Positions 16,623 to 24,656 of a stretch of DNA of 33,458 nucleotides are shown piece by piece. The stretch covers positions 1 through 33,458 of the forward strand of contig JAPYUP010000018.1 in the NCBI GenBank assembly GCA_029940695.1, in the 5' to 3' direction. A program made the position numbers and the translations under genes. The stretch comes from Candidatus Thalassarchaeaceae archaeon (GTDB taxonomy: Archaea > Thermoplasmatota > Poseidoniia > Poseidoniales > Thalassarchaeaceae). The notes beneath the pieces were generated by a model. It made no database searches and had not been told where the DNA came from. It saw only the letters and a list, made by a program, of their open reading frames with translations. Each line of letters begins with the position of its first letter. Within the stretch, counting starts at the first letter, position 1.

Positions 16623-18080
16623 TCAATGAGAGTGGCCCACCATATACAACTGAGCTACTGCCTCGTAGGACTTTGGAATAAGCAGCTCCACACCGAAAAG
16701 CGGGTCCGGGTCCGTCGAGTCGTGGTAAGCGATGAAGGCTCCGCCATCTGGCATAATTCCCATGCTGGCGAAGTCAAATCTGATTTCGTTTCCGGCGCCT
16801 GAGGTGGAGTCAAGATCACCCAGTCCCAAGTAGGTCAGCACATCAGGCTCGAGGTTTTGGGAGAACTCCCTGACGTGGAACGCAACGTCTACGTCAGGCC
16901 CCTCAGCGCTCTGGTATCGGACGTTTAGGACGAACAGGTCGTGGATTCCGTTGCTGTGGAACTCCCACTCTTCTAGCTCGGAGGCCACCCCAGAGAGGTT
17001 GTAGGTATGGTTCTGCCATGTCTCGCCTCCGTCCCAGGACAGCATGTGCTGGATGACGGTCTCCCCTGCGATAACGCAGTGTAGGGCAGTCGATGAGTCG
17101 AGGGCACAGTACTCGGAGGGCAGGGACGAGCCGTTTGCCGTGGTCGCGGTCCACCAGTTCAGAGAGGTGTCTAGGTATGCGTCGCTACCGTCGTCGAAGT
17201 AGCTCGGGAAGTACAGGCCGCCGCTGGGTACCGGGAAGGCTCGCATCTCCTTGTGAGGCTTTGTGAAGTCCCACTCCATGCCAAGCTGTTCGAAATCTAG
17301 GTCGATCTCAATCTCAGCGAGCTCTTCGTCCCTGTCCGGGAAGTCGAAGTTGTAGTAGTTCAGCCCATCCACGGAAATCTGCCCACCCCGGTTGGCTACT
17401 TGGTGCCAGAAGTTGCTGATTACTAGGCTCGCATATTCGCCACTGCCGTAGATCGTATTGACCGGTCCGACCACCTCGACCTGCCACGAACGGTCGTAGA
17501 AGGCCTCCGGCGGGCGCGCGTAGCACCACTTCCACTCCGCATCGTCTTGATCGTAGAGGAAGGCGTAGAACTGGTCAGCACCAGTGACGGAGGGATAGGG
17601 AAACCAACCCATGGCGATGATGTCTCCGGTAGTCGTCTGGACTATGCTGCCCTCGCCCAAGCCCTCGGTTCCCGGCAGAGTCATCTTCACGTTGCGGCAC
17701 TCTGGCCACGTCGGGGTCACTCCGGGAACGTACTCCTGCCAAGTATGGCCACGATCAGTGCTCCAAGTGGGGTACTCGCCTCCAAAGTTGAGGATCCAGC
17801 CCTCCTTGGTTGCAGCCAGATAGTGTTCGCAGCAGTTGCCCCCATGCGTGTTCCCATAAACAGTCCACGAAGAGTTTCCCCAGGTTTCATTGTTCAATGG
17901 GCCTGCAACGGTGAAGTTCCGCGCATCCTCGTAGGTGTAGGGGGGGTCGATGTAGTAGTAATCGACATCCCACGGGATGGCATCATCACCTGTTCCTACC
18001 CCGCCTAAGCATCCTGCAAGGGTCATTACCACCGTCATCGCAATCGCGGCCAGTGGCCGGGTCACTCTCGCAGAAGGCAT
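16623..18080 (-). CDS. Secreted lipoprotein with Asp-box (sialidase/BNR-like) beta-propeller repeats
   Basis: 485 residues. The signal peptide ends in LAGC (Cys24), so it is a lipid-anchored extracellular protein. Two good Asp-boxes are visible, STDRGHTW and SWDGGETW (consensus SxDxGxTW). These occur in sialidases, photosystem assembly factors and other beta-propellers. I cannot identify a sialidase Arg triad, so enzymatic activity is not claimed. Several N-x-S/T sequons and a Cys pair (NCCEH) lie in the first 90 residues. A TATA element centred about 26 nt before the ATG suggests its own leaderless promoter. It precedes the sulfotransferase, so a role with sulfated surface glycans is possible. 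Confidence 0.8.
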   Translation of the reverse strand: MPSARVTRPLAAIAMTVVMTLAGCLGGVGTGDDAIPWDVDYYYIDPPYTYEDARNFTVAGPLNNETWGNSSWTVYGNTHGGNCCEHYLAATKEGWILNFGGEYPTWSTDRGHTWQEYVPGVTPTWPECRNVKMTLPGTEGLGEGSIVQTTTGDIIAMGWFPYPSVTGADQFYAFLYDQDDAEWKWCYARPPEAFYDRSWQVEVVGPVNTIYGSGEYASLVISNFWHQVANRGGQISVDGLNYYNFDFPDRDEELAEIEIDLDFEQLGMEWDFTKPHKEMRAFPVPSGGLYFPSYFDDGSDAYLDTSLNWWTATTANGSSLPSEYCALDSSTALHCVIAGETVIQHMLSWDGGETWQNHTYNLSGVASELEEWEFHSNGIHDLFVLNVRYQSAEGPDVDVAFHVREFSQNLEPDVLTYLGLGDLDSTSGAGNEIRFDFASMGIMPDGGAFIAYHDSTDPDPLFGVELLIPKSYEAVAQLYMVGHSH

Positions 18081-18101
18081 TGCATACCCGTCACAAAGGG
18101 C

Positions 18102-18109
18102 CTATATCG
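18102..18109 (-). promoter_or_regulatory. Probable TATA box for propeller lipoprotein
   Basis: On the minus strand CGATATAG is centred about 26 nt upstream of the ATG at 18080, in the 71-bp gap after cysS. With no ribosome-binding site before the ATG, this fits a leaderless transcript separating the lipoprotein-sulfotransferase unit from the operon upstream. Confidence 0.5.
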
Positions 18110-18151
18110 CACTTTCACAGATTCGGGCTGGGAGGCACAGTGTGGTGACGT

Positions 18152-19588
18152 TCAAGTCCCAAGGCGCCAAGTCGGCCCCCCCACCCCATCCTCGACGGTT
18201 ACCCCCATCGCTGCAAGATCATCGCGAATCGCATCGGCAAGTTCCCAGTCCTTCGACTCCCTAGCGGCCTCACGTTGGGAAAGCAATGCTTCCACTCGCT
18301 CGGCGACTTCCGAACGAGCGCTCTCCTCATCCTTCACGGTAGCAGCAATGGTCCCCTCATCAGGCAGCAGTCCCAGAACCTCACCCGCGAACTCCGACAG
18401 CCATCCGACTATCGCTGATACGCCCGCCTCTAACTCGTTCGAGTCGAGTAGGCCACGCAAACTCCTGACTACTGACTGAACCTCCACGATTGCGATTCGA
18501 GTGTTGAAGTCGTCGTCCATTCCGGCAGACAGCCTATCCGTGGCGGCAGACAGTTCCCCGGAGCCGGACCAGTCGCTGCTGCCGAAGCGAGACAGGCCTT
18601 CGCTGAAGGCGGCGACAAGCTTCTGCTGGTGACTGCATGCATCTTCCAGCATGACGGAATTGAACTCGACCGGCTGGCGGTATGGGGCGTTGATCAAGGC
18701 GTATCGCAGCTCAAGGGGGTCGACTTTCCCCAATGCGTCCCTTATCGTCCAGAAGTTGCCCAGCGACTTGCTCATCTTCTCGCCGTCGACGTTAATCATC
18801 CCGTTGTGCATCCAGTACTGGACCACCGGCTCACGCCCTAGGCAACATTCAGACTGGAAAATCTCGGCCTCGTGATGCGGGAACATCAGGTCCGTGCCAC
18901 CGCCGTGTATGTCGAAGACCTCCCCTAGGTGGCTGAGCGACATAGCCGAGCACTCGATGTGCCAGCCGGGCCTCCCTGCCCCCCATGGGCTGTCCCAGGA
19001 GGGTTCTCCTAGTTTAGCCAGCTTCCACAGGGCAAAATCTCGGTGGTCCCGCTTGCCGGATCCAGTTTCAGCCACGCGCCCACCGGCCCCGGCCCTGACC
19101 ATTTCAATGGTCTGACCGGTCAGCTGCCCGTACTTCTCCGGGGCGGTGTTGATCTCGAAGTAGACCCCATCGTCACCGACGTACGCATGCCCCTTGTCAA
19201 TCAGGATGGCGACCATGTCGATGATCTCCGGGATGGTCTCGGTGACACGCGGGTAGGCGTCGGCACGTTGGACGTTCATCGCATCCATCACTTCGAAGTA
19301 TTCGTCGATGTTGCGGTTGGCGACTTCGAGGAAGTCAACTCCCTCCTTGTCTGCTACGTCGATAATCTTGTCATCGATGTCGGTGAAGTTGGTGACGTAG
19401 TTCACGCTGTAGCCGCGCTTGCGTAACCATCGCACGATTATGTCGAAAGCTATCGCCTGACGGGCATGGCCGATGTGACTTGGGGAGTAAGGAGTAATGC
19501 CACACGTGTATATCCCTACCTCACCCTCGACCAGAGTCTCCAACTCTCGCTTCTCACGGGAGCGTGTGTCGTAGGCCTTGACAGACAT
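18152..19588 (-). CDS. cysS: Cysteinyl-tRNA synthetase
   Basis: 478 residues, the normal length. It attaches cysteine to tRNA-Cys. HIGH is exact at residues 38-41 ([10 protein letters not shown]) and KMSKS at 271-275. The catalytic zinc ligands expected from the family are present: Cys29 (YTCG), Cys213 (HIECSAMS), His238 and Glu242 (PHHEAE). The DALR-type anticodon domain at the C-terminus is acidic, and a helical stretch ([22 protein letters not shown]) ends the protein as in typical CysRS. It begins 30 nt after the C26 hydrolase stop, so it is likely the last gene of that operon. Confidence 0.97.
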   Translation of the reverse strand: MSVKAYDTRSREKRELETLVEGEVGIYTCGITPYSPSHIGHARQAIAFDIIVRWLRKRGYSVNYVTNFTDIDDKIIDVADKEGVDFLEVANRNIDEYFEVMDAMNVQRADAYPRVTETIPEIIDMVAILIDKGHAYVGDDGVYFEINTAPEKYGQLTGQTIEMVRAGAGGRVAETGSGKRDHRDFALWKLAKLGEPSWDSPWGAGRPGWHIECSAMSLSHLGEVFDIHGGGTDLMFPHHEAEIFQSECCLGREPVVQYWMHNGMINVDGEKMSKSLGNFWTIRDALGKVDPLELRYALINAPYRQPVEFNSVMLEDACSHQQKLVAAFSEGLSRFGSSDWSGSGELSAATDRLSAGMDDDFNTRIAIVEVQSVVRSLRGLLDSNELEAGVSAIVGWLSEFAGEVLGLLPDEGTIAATVKDEESARSEVAERVEALLSQREAARESKDWELADAIRDDLAAMGVTVEDGVGGPTWRLGT

Positions 19589-19618
19589 CTTGTCATCGCC
19601 GACGCAGCCGACGCGCCT

Positions 19619-20323
19619 TCAACCCCGCGCTGCTTGGACGAGCTCAGAGTACAGAATGTCATGCCCGATTCGCTCAGGGTGCCACTGAACGCCGAGGCAG
19701 AATCGCAGGGCGTTTCTCTCCACGCCTTCAATCAGACCATCGTGCTCCGCAAGCGCTGTGACAGTTAGGGAGCCTGCGTCAGCGACGCCCTGGTGATGGG
19801 TCGAGTTCACTGTGATTTGCATGCCCATCAAAGTGGCGATTCTCGACCCTTCCTTCGCTATCACTCCGTGCTCGGTCACCACGCCGTCGTAGCCACCATG
19901 CCCCTCGTGCTCCGAAATCGAATCGAGGTGCTGATGGAGCCTGCCGCCATGGAGGACAGCCAGCAGTTGCATTCCACGACAAACACACAGCATCGGCTTG
20001 TCGCGTTCCAGCGCACCTTCGAGCAGGTTAATCTCAGAGGCGTCCTGCTCTGGGTAGAATTCGCCAGTGTTCGGGTCTGGATTTTGACCATGGGTCGCTG
20101 GATCAAGATCAGGACCCCCAGCGATGACGAGGCCGTCGATGCTGTCTAGAAGAGGGCCCGGATTCTCGCTAGGAGGGATGATGACCGGTGTGCCGCCAGC
20201 ACGTGTTATCGCTGTGGTGTAGGTCGAGGGCAGTATGGCCGAATTCATCGACCAATTGGCGAAACTGGCCTCTCGCACGCAGCAAGTCACCCCGATGATG
20301 GGCCTAGTACCGTCGTTAGCCAC
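19619..20323 (-). CDS. Peptidase C26 / gamma-glutamyl hydrolase family protein (copy 2)
   Basis: 234 residues from the GTG at 20323, which places RPIIGVT at the N-terminus as in the family. An in-frame TTG at 20398 would overlap the upstream gene and adds no similarity. It is a class I glutamine amidotransferase-like hydrolase of the PuuD/C26 group, with nucleophile Cys115 in CVCRGMQL and VQWHPE near the C-terminus. The family cleaves gamma-glutamyl bonds, for example gamma-glutamyl-GABA or polyglutamates; the substrate here is unknown. It is clearly paralogous to the gene immediately upstream (shared AGGPDLDP/SGGRDINP, EQDASE, GRLHQHL and HHQGVADAG motifs). Confidence 0.88.
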   Translation of the reverse strand: MANDGTRPIIGVTCCVREASFANWSMNSAILPSTYTTAITRAGGTPVIIPPSENPGPLLDSIDGLVIAGGPDLDPATHGQNPDPNTGEFYPEQDASEINLLEGALERDKPMLCVCRGMQLLAVLHGGRLHQHLDSISEHEGHGGYDGVVTEHGVIAKEGSRIATLMGMQITVNSTHHQGVADAGSLTVTALAEHDGLIEGVERNALRFCLGVQWHPERIGHDILYSELVQAARG

Positions 20324-20348
20324 GCCTGCGTCAGGTGCGATTGGAATT

Positions 20349-21035
20349 TTAACTTCGCGCAGCCTCGATAAGCGCGTCGAAGATCTCGTGCTGCCCAATC
20401 ATCTCCGGATGCCATTGAACTGAGATGCAGAACTTCTTGTCCGGATCTTCGACGGCCTCAATCAAGCCGTCCTCAGTCCTCCCAACCACCTGCAAATCGC
20501 CGGCATCGGCAACGCCTTGGTGATGCCCGGAGTTTCCGAGAATCCTAGTGCCGACGATGGATGCGAGTTTGGAGCCCTCCTCTATGTGGACCTCGTGTTC
20601 GGACCACTCGCCCCCAGTGGCACCATGCTGCTCGAATCCCGGAGTCTCAGGCAGGTGCTGGTGCAGTCTGCCGCCGTTTTCCACGCAGTAAAGCTGGTGG
20701 CCCCTGCACACTGCAAGGAGGGGCAGGTCGCGCTCCAGAGCCCCTCGCAGCAGGGCCAGTTCCGAGGCGTCCTGCTCGAGACGCACGTCACCAGTCCTCT
20801 CGTGAGCCTCCTCGCCGTAGAGCTTGGGGTTGATGTCGCGCCCCCCAGAGATGACGATGCCATCGAGTGAGTCGAGCAGCGAGTCGTCAACCTCGCCTTC
20901 TGGGATTAGTATCGGCGTGCCACCGGCACGACGTATTGCCTCGGGGTAGTTGTGAGGCAGCATCACGACAGCTTGGCCGGGCGTTTCGTAGTCACGCGTG
21001 TTAATCGAAGTGGTAATCCCTATTACAGGCCGCAC
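20349..21035 (-). CDS. Peptidase C26 / gamma-glutamyl hydrolase family protein (copy 1)
   Basis: 228 residues from GTG at 21035, immediately after the TGA of the upstream membrane-protein gene (TGAGTG), so the two are likely translationally coupled. The nucleophile is Cys110 in LAVCRGHQL, and the VQWHPE motif carrying the His and Glu lies at about residue 209. N-terminal RPVIGITTS and SGGRDINP fit the C26/PuuD family. Likely reaction: hydrolysis of a gamma-glutamyl amide. The second copy follows after 25 nt. Two diverged copies in tandem suggest different substrates or a heteromer; I cannot tell which. Confidence 0.88.
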   Translation of the reverse strand: MRPVIGITTSINTRDYETPGQAVVMLPHNYPEAIRRAGGTPILIPEGEVDDSLLDSLDGIVISGGRDINPKLYGEEAHERTGDVRLEQDASELALLRGALERDLPLLAVCRGHQLYCVENGGRLHQHLPETPGFEQHGATGGEWSEHEVHIEEGSKLASIVGTRILGNSGHHQGVADAGDLQVVGRTEDGLIEAVEDPDKKFCISVQWHPEMIGQHEIFDALIEAARS

Positions 21036-21437
21036 TCAATCACCGGACGCTTCCCTACGCTTCCGAGCGTGCCTGAACGAACGAATCCCCACAATCATGA
21101 ATGAAATCCCAACCTGAAGAAGTAGGAGATGGGAAATTATTGCAAGCGTTGACATCTCAGAAAACCCAGTGACAACCCTTGCCCCCCCTAGGGCCATAAC
21201 TAGTGCTAGAACCATAGAGCCATGCATGTAATGGTGACTGTTCTCCCCATCCCTCTCAGACATAGCCCCTAAAGCGAGCATTGGCAAGCCCATGAATGCT
21301 GGAATGAGGGCAGTAATGGATGGTGGGTCGGCGCTTTGAACGAAGTATGCGAAGATTCCCCAGACCGTGAGTACCGCACCGTTGACCTCCGCTATTCTCG
21401 GGACGGTCATTCCGAGGAAAGTGAACTCGTTGCTCAT
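21036..21437 (-). CDS. Four-helix membrane protein, unknown function
   Basis: 133 residues with hydrophobic helices at about 14-34, 43-60, 70-88 and 97-118 and a basic C-terminal tail (RSFRHARKRREASGD). The loop DGENSHHYMHGSMV contains three His that could bind a metal or haem, though this may be chance. GGTGATG a few bases before the ATG supports the start. The gene lies 20 nt after the Fe-S oxidoreductase and is coupled to the first C26 gene, so it belongs to that operon. No family recognised. Confidence 0.75.
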   Translation of the reverse strand: MSNEFTFLGMTVPRIAEVNGAVLTVWGIFAYFVQSADPPSITALIPAFMGLPMLALGAMSERDGENSHHYMHGSMVLALVMALGGARVVTGFSEMSTLAIISHLLLLQVGISFMIVGIRSFRHARKRREASGD

Positions 21438-21457
21438 GGCATCACCAGCGTCATTTT

Positions 21458-23479
21458 CTATTTGACAGTCACGGGTGACGGAGTTCCGCCGTGAATCTCT
21501 GCATCGCGCTTCTGAATCTGCTCCCAGAGCAGTTCGGCAACATCCTTGACATCCATGTCAGCCCCCACGGCGTCCAGACCGTCCTTGACCATTATCGAGC
21601 AGAACGGGCAAGCCACAGCTACGGTGTCGCAACCGGTCTCGGCGAGTTCCTTCGCGCGAATCACGTTGACCCTCTTGTCCGCGTCCTCCTCCATCCACAT
21701 CTGGGCGCCGCCGGCCCCGCAGCAGAACGAGTCCTGGCCGTGATTCTCGGTCTCCATGTCCACTCCACTGATGACGCTACGAGGTTCTTCGATGACCCCG
21801 CCAATGCGACCGAGGTAGCAAGGGTCGTGGTAGGTGATGCTGCGTTCCTTCTTCGTGACGACCTCGTTGAAGTATGGTAGCTTACCCTCCACCTGCAGTT
21901 TGGCCAAGATCTCAGAGTGGTGGAATACCTCAAGCTCGTCGCCTCCGTAGTCGGCGTACTCCTTGCCCAATGTGTGGAAGCAGTGCGGGCAGGAGGCGAT
22001 GATGCGCTTGACACCTAGCTCCTGGAAGGTCATCATGTTGGTCTCGGCCAGCATCTGGAACAGGTACTCGTTGCCGGCCCTGCGGGCTGGATCACCCGAG
22101 CAGCCCTCCTGCATGCCTAGGATGCCGACATCCAGGCCCGCCTTCTTTAGCAACGAGATGGTTGAGCGCGCGACCTTCTGGTTGCGCTCGTCGAAGCTCG
22201 CGGCGCACCCTACGAAGTAGATGTACTCGGCGGGCTCACCCACCTTGACGTCGAGGTCGGCGGCCCAGTCGGCGCGCTCGTGGGCACCGAAGCCGTATGG
22301 GTTCGAAGCGGAGTCCAAATTGTCAAACGCGACATTGAGTTGATCTGGATACTCCATCGTCTCCATCACCGCGTTGCGCCGCAAATCGGTCAGCTTGGGC
22401 ACGTGCTCGATGTACAGTGGACAGACGTCGACGCAGGCGTTGCATGTAGTGCACGCCCAAACTGCATCGTCGGTAATGCGCTGCATCATCGTCTCCTCGG
22501 GCTGCTTGCCTGCCAGCAATATCGGGGCGTGCTCGTTGGCGTAGTTGCGTACGTCGTGGATGACCTGCATCGGGTTGAGCCCCTTACCCGAGGCATAGGC
22601 CGGACAGACGTCTTGGCAGCGCGCGCAAGAGGTGCACGACCACCCGTCGATGAGTTGCCTCCAAGTGTAATCCGTGTATGAGCTGACTCCGAATGCGTCC
22701 ATGTCTAGGTCTTCCAGCGGGACCGCCATGCCGTCATCTCCAACGGCGAGCGGGCGCATCTTTCCAACTGGCCCTGCGTCATGGAAGAACACATTTGGGA
22801 CCGCCATCACTAGGTGCATGTGCTTCGACAGTGGTATGAGCACGAAGAACATGCAAATCGAGAGAATGTGCACCCAGTAGGCGACGACGACCGTGCTATC
22901 GGCCAGACTCATGCCAGCGACCCAGTATCCGACGGGCTCCCAGAAGCCCGAGGGCTCGTGAGCTGACTCGACGACGAATGAGGTCATCGTGATGAATAGT
23001 ATCAGCAATAAGATGATGTTTCCCTCCAACTGCGACTCTCCCTTCAGCTTCTCTGGGCTGAAAACTACCCTACGTACAAGAGCGGGAACGCAGCCGACAA
23101 AAGCCATCATGTAGCCGAGTTCAACCATCCCGTTCCACGGTCCGTTCAGCAGCTCCGGGAGGACGTGGTCCGAGAAGGCGTTGGCAGTGGTTAGGTCGAA
23201 CATATCCGAGGCCAGCATCAGGAAGCCCCAGAACATCAGCACGTGCATAGTGCCTACAACACGGTCCCTCAGCACCTTCTTCTGTCCGAGCCAGCCCTCT
23301 AGGAACTCTCTGATTCTCCAGATCCAAGAATCGAATCTGTCGTCTGCAGCTCCCAGCATGACCAGTCGCGTGGCCTTCTGGACTTGGTAGACGAAAAATC
23401 CGATTGAGAGACCCCCTACAATCAGAAGGATGTGCCAGCCCTCTAAGGGGCCGTAGGTCTGTAGAAGGGGGTGTTCCAC
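21458..23479 (-). CDS. Membrane Fe-S/CCG-domain oxidoreductase (HdrDE/FadF-like, possible ETF:quinone oxidoreductase)
   Basis: 673 residues from GTG at 23479. The N-terminal 240 residues hold about five to six helices of a NarI/HdrE-type haem b membrane domain. Two 4Fe-4S motifs follow: Cys282, 285, 288, 292 and Cys343, 346, 349, 353. Two cysteine-rich CCG domains complete the protein. The second is canonical (Cys554, CysCys586-587, Cys624, Cys627). The first has CSG in place of CCG (Cys425, 460, 497, 500). This order matches the fused proteins proposed to pass electrons from electron-transfer flavoprotein to quinone, such as FadF and the EMO proteins, and resembles HdrDE. Without methanogen heterodisulfide chemistry, the ETF role is the better inference. 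Confidence 0.88.
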   Translation of the reverse strand: MEHPLLQTYGPLEGWHILLIVGGLSIGFFVYQVQKATRLVMLGAADDRFDSWIWRIREFLEGWLGQKKVLRDRVVGTMHVLMFWGFLMLASDMFDLTTANAFSDHVLPELLNGPWNGMVELGYMMAFVGCVPALVRRVVFSPEKLKGESQLEGNIILLLILFITMTSFVVESAHEPSGFWEPVGYWVAGMSLADSTVVVAYWVHILSICMFFVLIPLSKHMHLVMAVPNVFFHDAGPVGKMRPLAVGDDGMAVPLEDLDMDAFGVSSYTDYTWRQLIDGWSCTSCARCQDVCPAYASGKGLNPMQVIHDVRNYANEHAPILLAGKQPEETMMQRITDDAVWACTTCNACVDVCPLYIEHVPKLTDLRRNAVMETMEYPDQLNVAFDNLDSASNPYGFGAHERADWAADLDVKVGEPAEYIYFVGCAASFDERNQKVARSTISLLKKAGLDVGILGMQEGCSGDPARRAGNEYLFQMLAETNMMTFQELGVKRIIASCPHCFHTLGKEYADYGGDELEVFHHSEILAKLQVEGKLPYFNEVVTKKERSITYHDPCYLGRIGGVIEEPRSVISGVDMETENHGQDSFCCGAGGAQMWMEEDADKRVNVIRAKELAETGCDTVAVACPFCSIMVKDGLDAVGADMDVKDVAELLWEQIQKRDAEIHGGTPSPVTVK

Positions 23480-23493
23480 GGCATCAGCCTCGG

Positions 23494-23510
23494 GTCAGGC
23501 TATGCCTGAC
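23494..23510. promoter_or_regulatory. 17-bp palindrome between Fe-S oxidoreductase and mevalonate kinase genes
   Basis: GTCAGGCTATGCCTGAC has exact 7-bp arms around TAT. It is in the 120-bp divergent gap, starting 15 nt upstream of the oxidoreductase GTG and 90 nt upstream of the kinase ATG. Its position over the oxidoreductase core promoter or leader suggests an operator. No ORF or tRNA explains it. Confidence 0.45.
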
Positions 23511-23599
23511 ATCGCCTTTGGAGCGGCAACACGTCCTTCAATCAACCGCCGCTTGGACTTGAACCCAACACTCATGGCCTCAAAGCGGAACGGCGCGGC

Positions 23600-24571
23600 A
23601 TGGCCAGCGCCTTCGCTCCTGGCAAGTGCATTCTGTTCGGCGAGCACGCCGTCGTTTACGGCCACCCTGCTGTTGCCGTGGCCATCGACCAGGGGGTTCG
23701 GGTCAGCATAGAGGAGTCACCGGATTGGAGACTCGAGGGGATGCCCTTCGACCCGTCTCGCCATCCTCACATCACCCACATCATCCAGAGCATCTTCAAC
23801 TACGACGGACCTCCGCTCGCCTTGGAAGTCCAAAGCGACCTCTTCTCCGCAGCAGGCATGGGCTCCTCAGCAGCCCTCTCGAATGCCGTAGGTGCAGCAT
23901 TGCACAACCACCTCAATTCTGACGAGCCTCTGGACAATATCAAACTGGCAAGACTGGCGCATTCGGCCGAAGCCACTGCTCAGAAGGGACGGGCTAGCCC
24001 CACCGACACTGCAACCAGCGCACTTGGGGGTTGCGTGGTCGTGTCGGGGGAGCACGTCGAAGGAACAAGACACATCTTCGACACCAGTCTGGTCACGCCC
24101 GAGGGGAAGAGGGATTGGTCAATCAACGTCGTCGACCTGCCTCCAGGGATCTGTGAAGCATGGCTGGTACTCGGTTACACTGGTGAGTGGTCACCCACTG
24201 GGAGGATGGTCGCCAATGTGGCGAAGCTGATGTCTGAGAAACCTGAGCTTTCAGATGACATGGAAGCAATTGCACGAATCACTAAGGCAGGTCTTACTGC
24301 GCTCTCGGCGGGGAATCTAGAGGCCCTAGGAATGGCTATGGACGCCTGCCACGAGAGGCTACAGCGCCTCGAGGTCAGCAACCCATCGCTCGATCGCCTA
24401 GTAGAGGCAGCACGCCCACATGCCCTCGGAGCGAAGCTGACGGGAGCGGGCGGGGGCGGATGCATGGTCGCTCTGGCCGAGGATCCTCAGAGGGTGGCGG
24501 AGGCAATAGAAGTAGCCGGGGGCAAGCCGCTGACCTCCAAACTTGGAGCAGAGGGAGTCAGAGTAGTCTGA
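23600..24571 (+). CDS. mvk: Mevalonate kinase
   Basis: 323 residues, normal for archaeal mevalonate kinase. It phosphorylates mevalonate in the isoprenoid pathway that makes archaeal lipids. GHMP-kinase motifs are present: PGKCILFGEHAVVYGHPA at the N-terminus, the ATP loop SAAGMGSSAAL at about 83-93, the catalytic base Asp136 in SPTDTATSALGG, and TGAGGGGCMVAL near the C-terminus. The N-terminal FGEHAVVYG is diagnostic of mevalonate kinase among GHMP enzymes. No strong ribosome-binding site or TATA element is visible before the ATG at 23600. No other mevalonate-pathway gene is in the window. Confidence 0.96.
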   Translation: MASAFAPGKCILFGEHAVVYGHPAVAVAIDQGVRVSIEESPDWRLEGMPFDPSRHPHITHIIQSIFNYDGPPLALEVQSDLFSAAGMGSSAALSNAVGAALHNHLNSDEPLDNIKLARLAHSAEATAQKGRASPTDTATSALGGCVVVSGEHVEGTRHIFDTSLVTPEGKRDWSINVVDLPPGICEAWLVLGYTGEWSPTGRMVANVAKLMSEKPELSDDMEAIARITKAGLTALSAGNLEALGMAMDACHERLQRLEVSNPSLDRLVEAARPHALGAKLTGAGGGGCMVALAEDPQRVAEAIEVAGGKPLTSKLGAEGVRVV

Positions 24572-24616
24572 CCAAGACCTAGGTCACCATTCTGAAGGTC
24601 TGGCTTCGAAATCCCT

Positions 24617-24640
24617 CTTATATATCATTTATAAGTAAAA
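24617..24640 (+). promoter_or_regulatory. Promoter with symmetrical double TATA element before the TBP gene
   Basis: CTTATATATCATTTATAAG contains exact inverted arms CTTATA (24617-24622) and TATAAG (24630-24635), followed by TAAAA. The proximal TTTATAAG is centred about 25 nt before the GTG at 24657, fitting a leaderless transcript. The symmetry would let TBP bind in either orientation or serve an autoregulatory site. It stands out strongly in a GC-rich background. Confidence 0.65.
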
Positions 24641-24656
24641 CTCGGGTCGTCCCCTT

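Noticed and set aside
16623-18080. Calling the propeller lipoprotein a sialidase
   Set aside because: Asp-boxes occur in many propellers; the Arg triad and Tyr/Glu catalytic pair of sialidases could not be identified.
21458-23479. Calling the oxidoreductase a methanogen heterodisulfide reductase
   Set aside because: The fused membrane-Fe-S-CCG order and the lack of methanogenesis genes in the window fit the FadF/EMO type better.
24576-24585. 10-bp palindrome GACCTAGGTC after the mevalonate kinase stop
   Set aside because: Too short to distinguish from chance; no loop, T-tract or placement that fits a terminator or operator.
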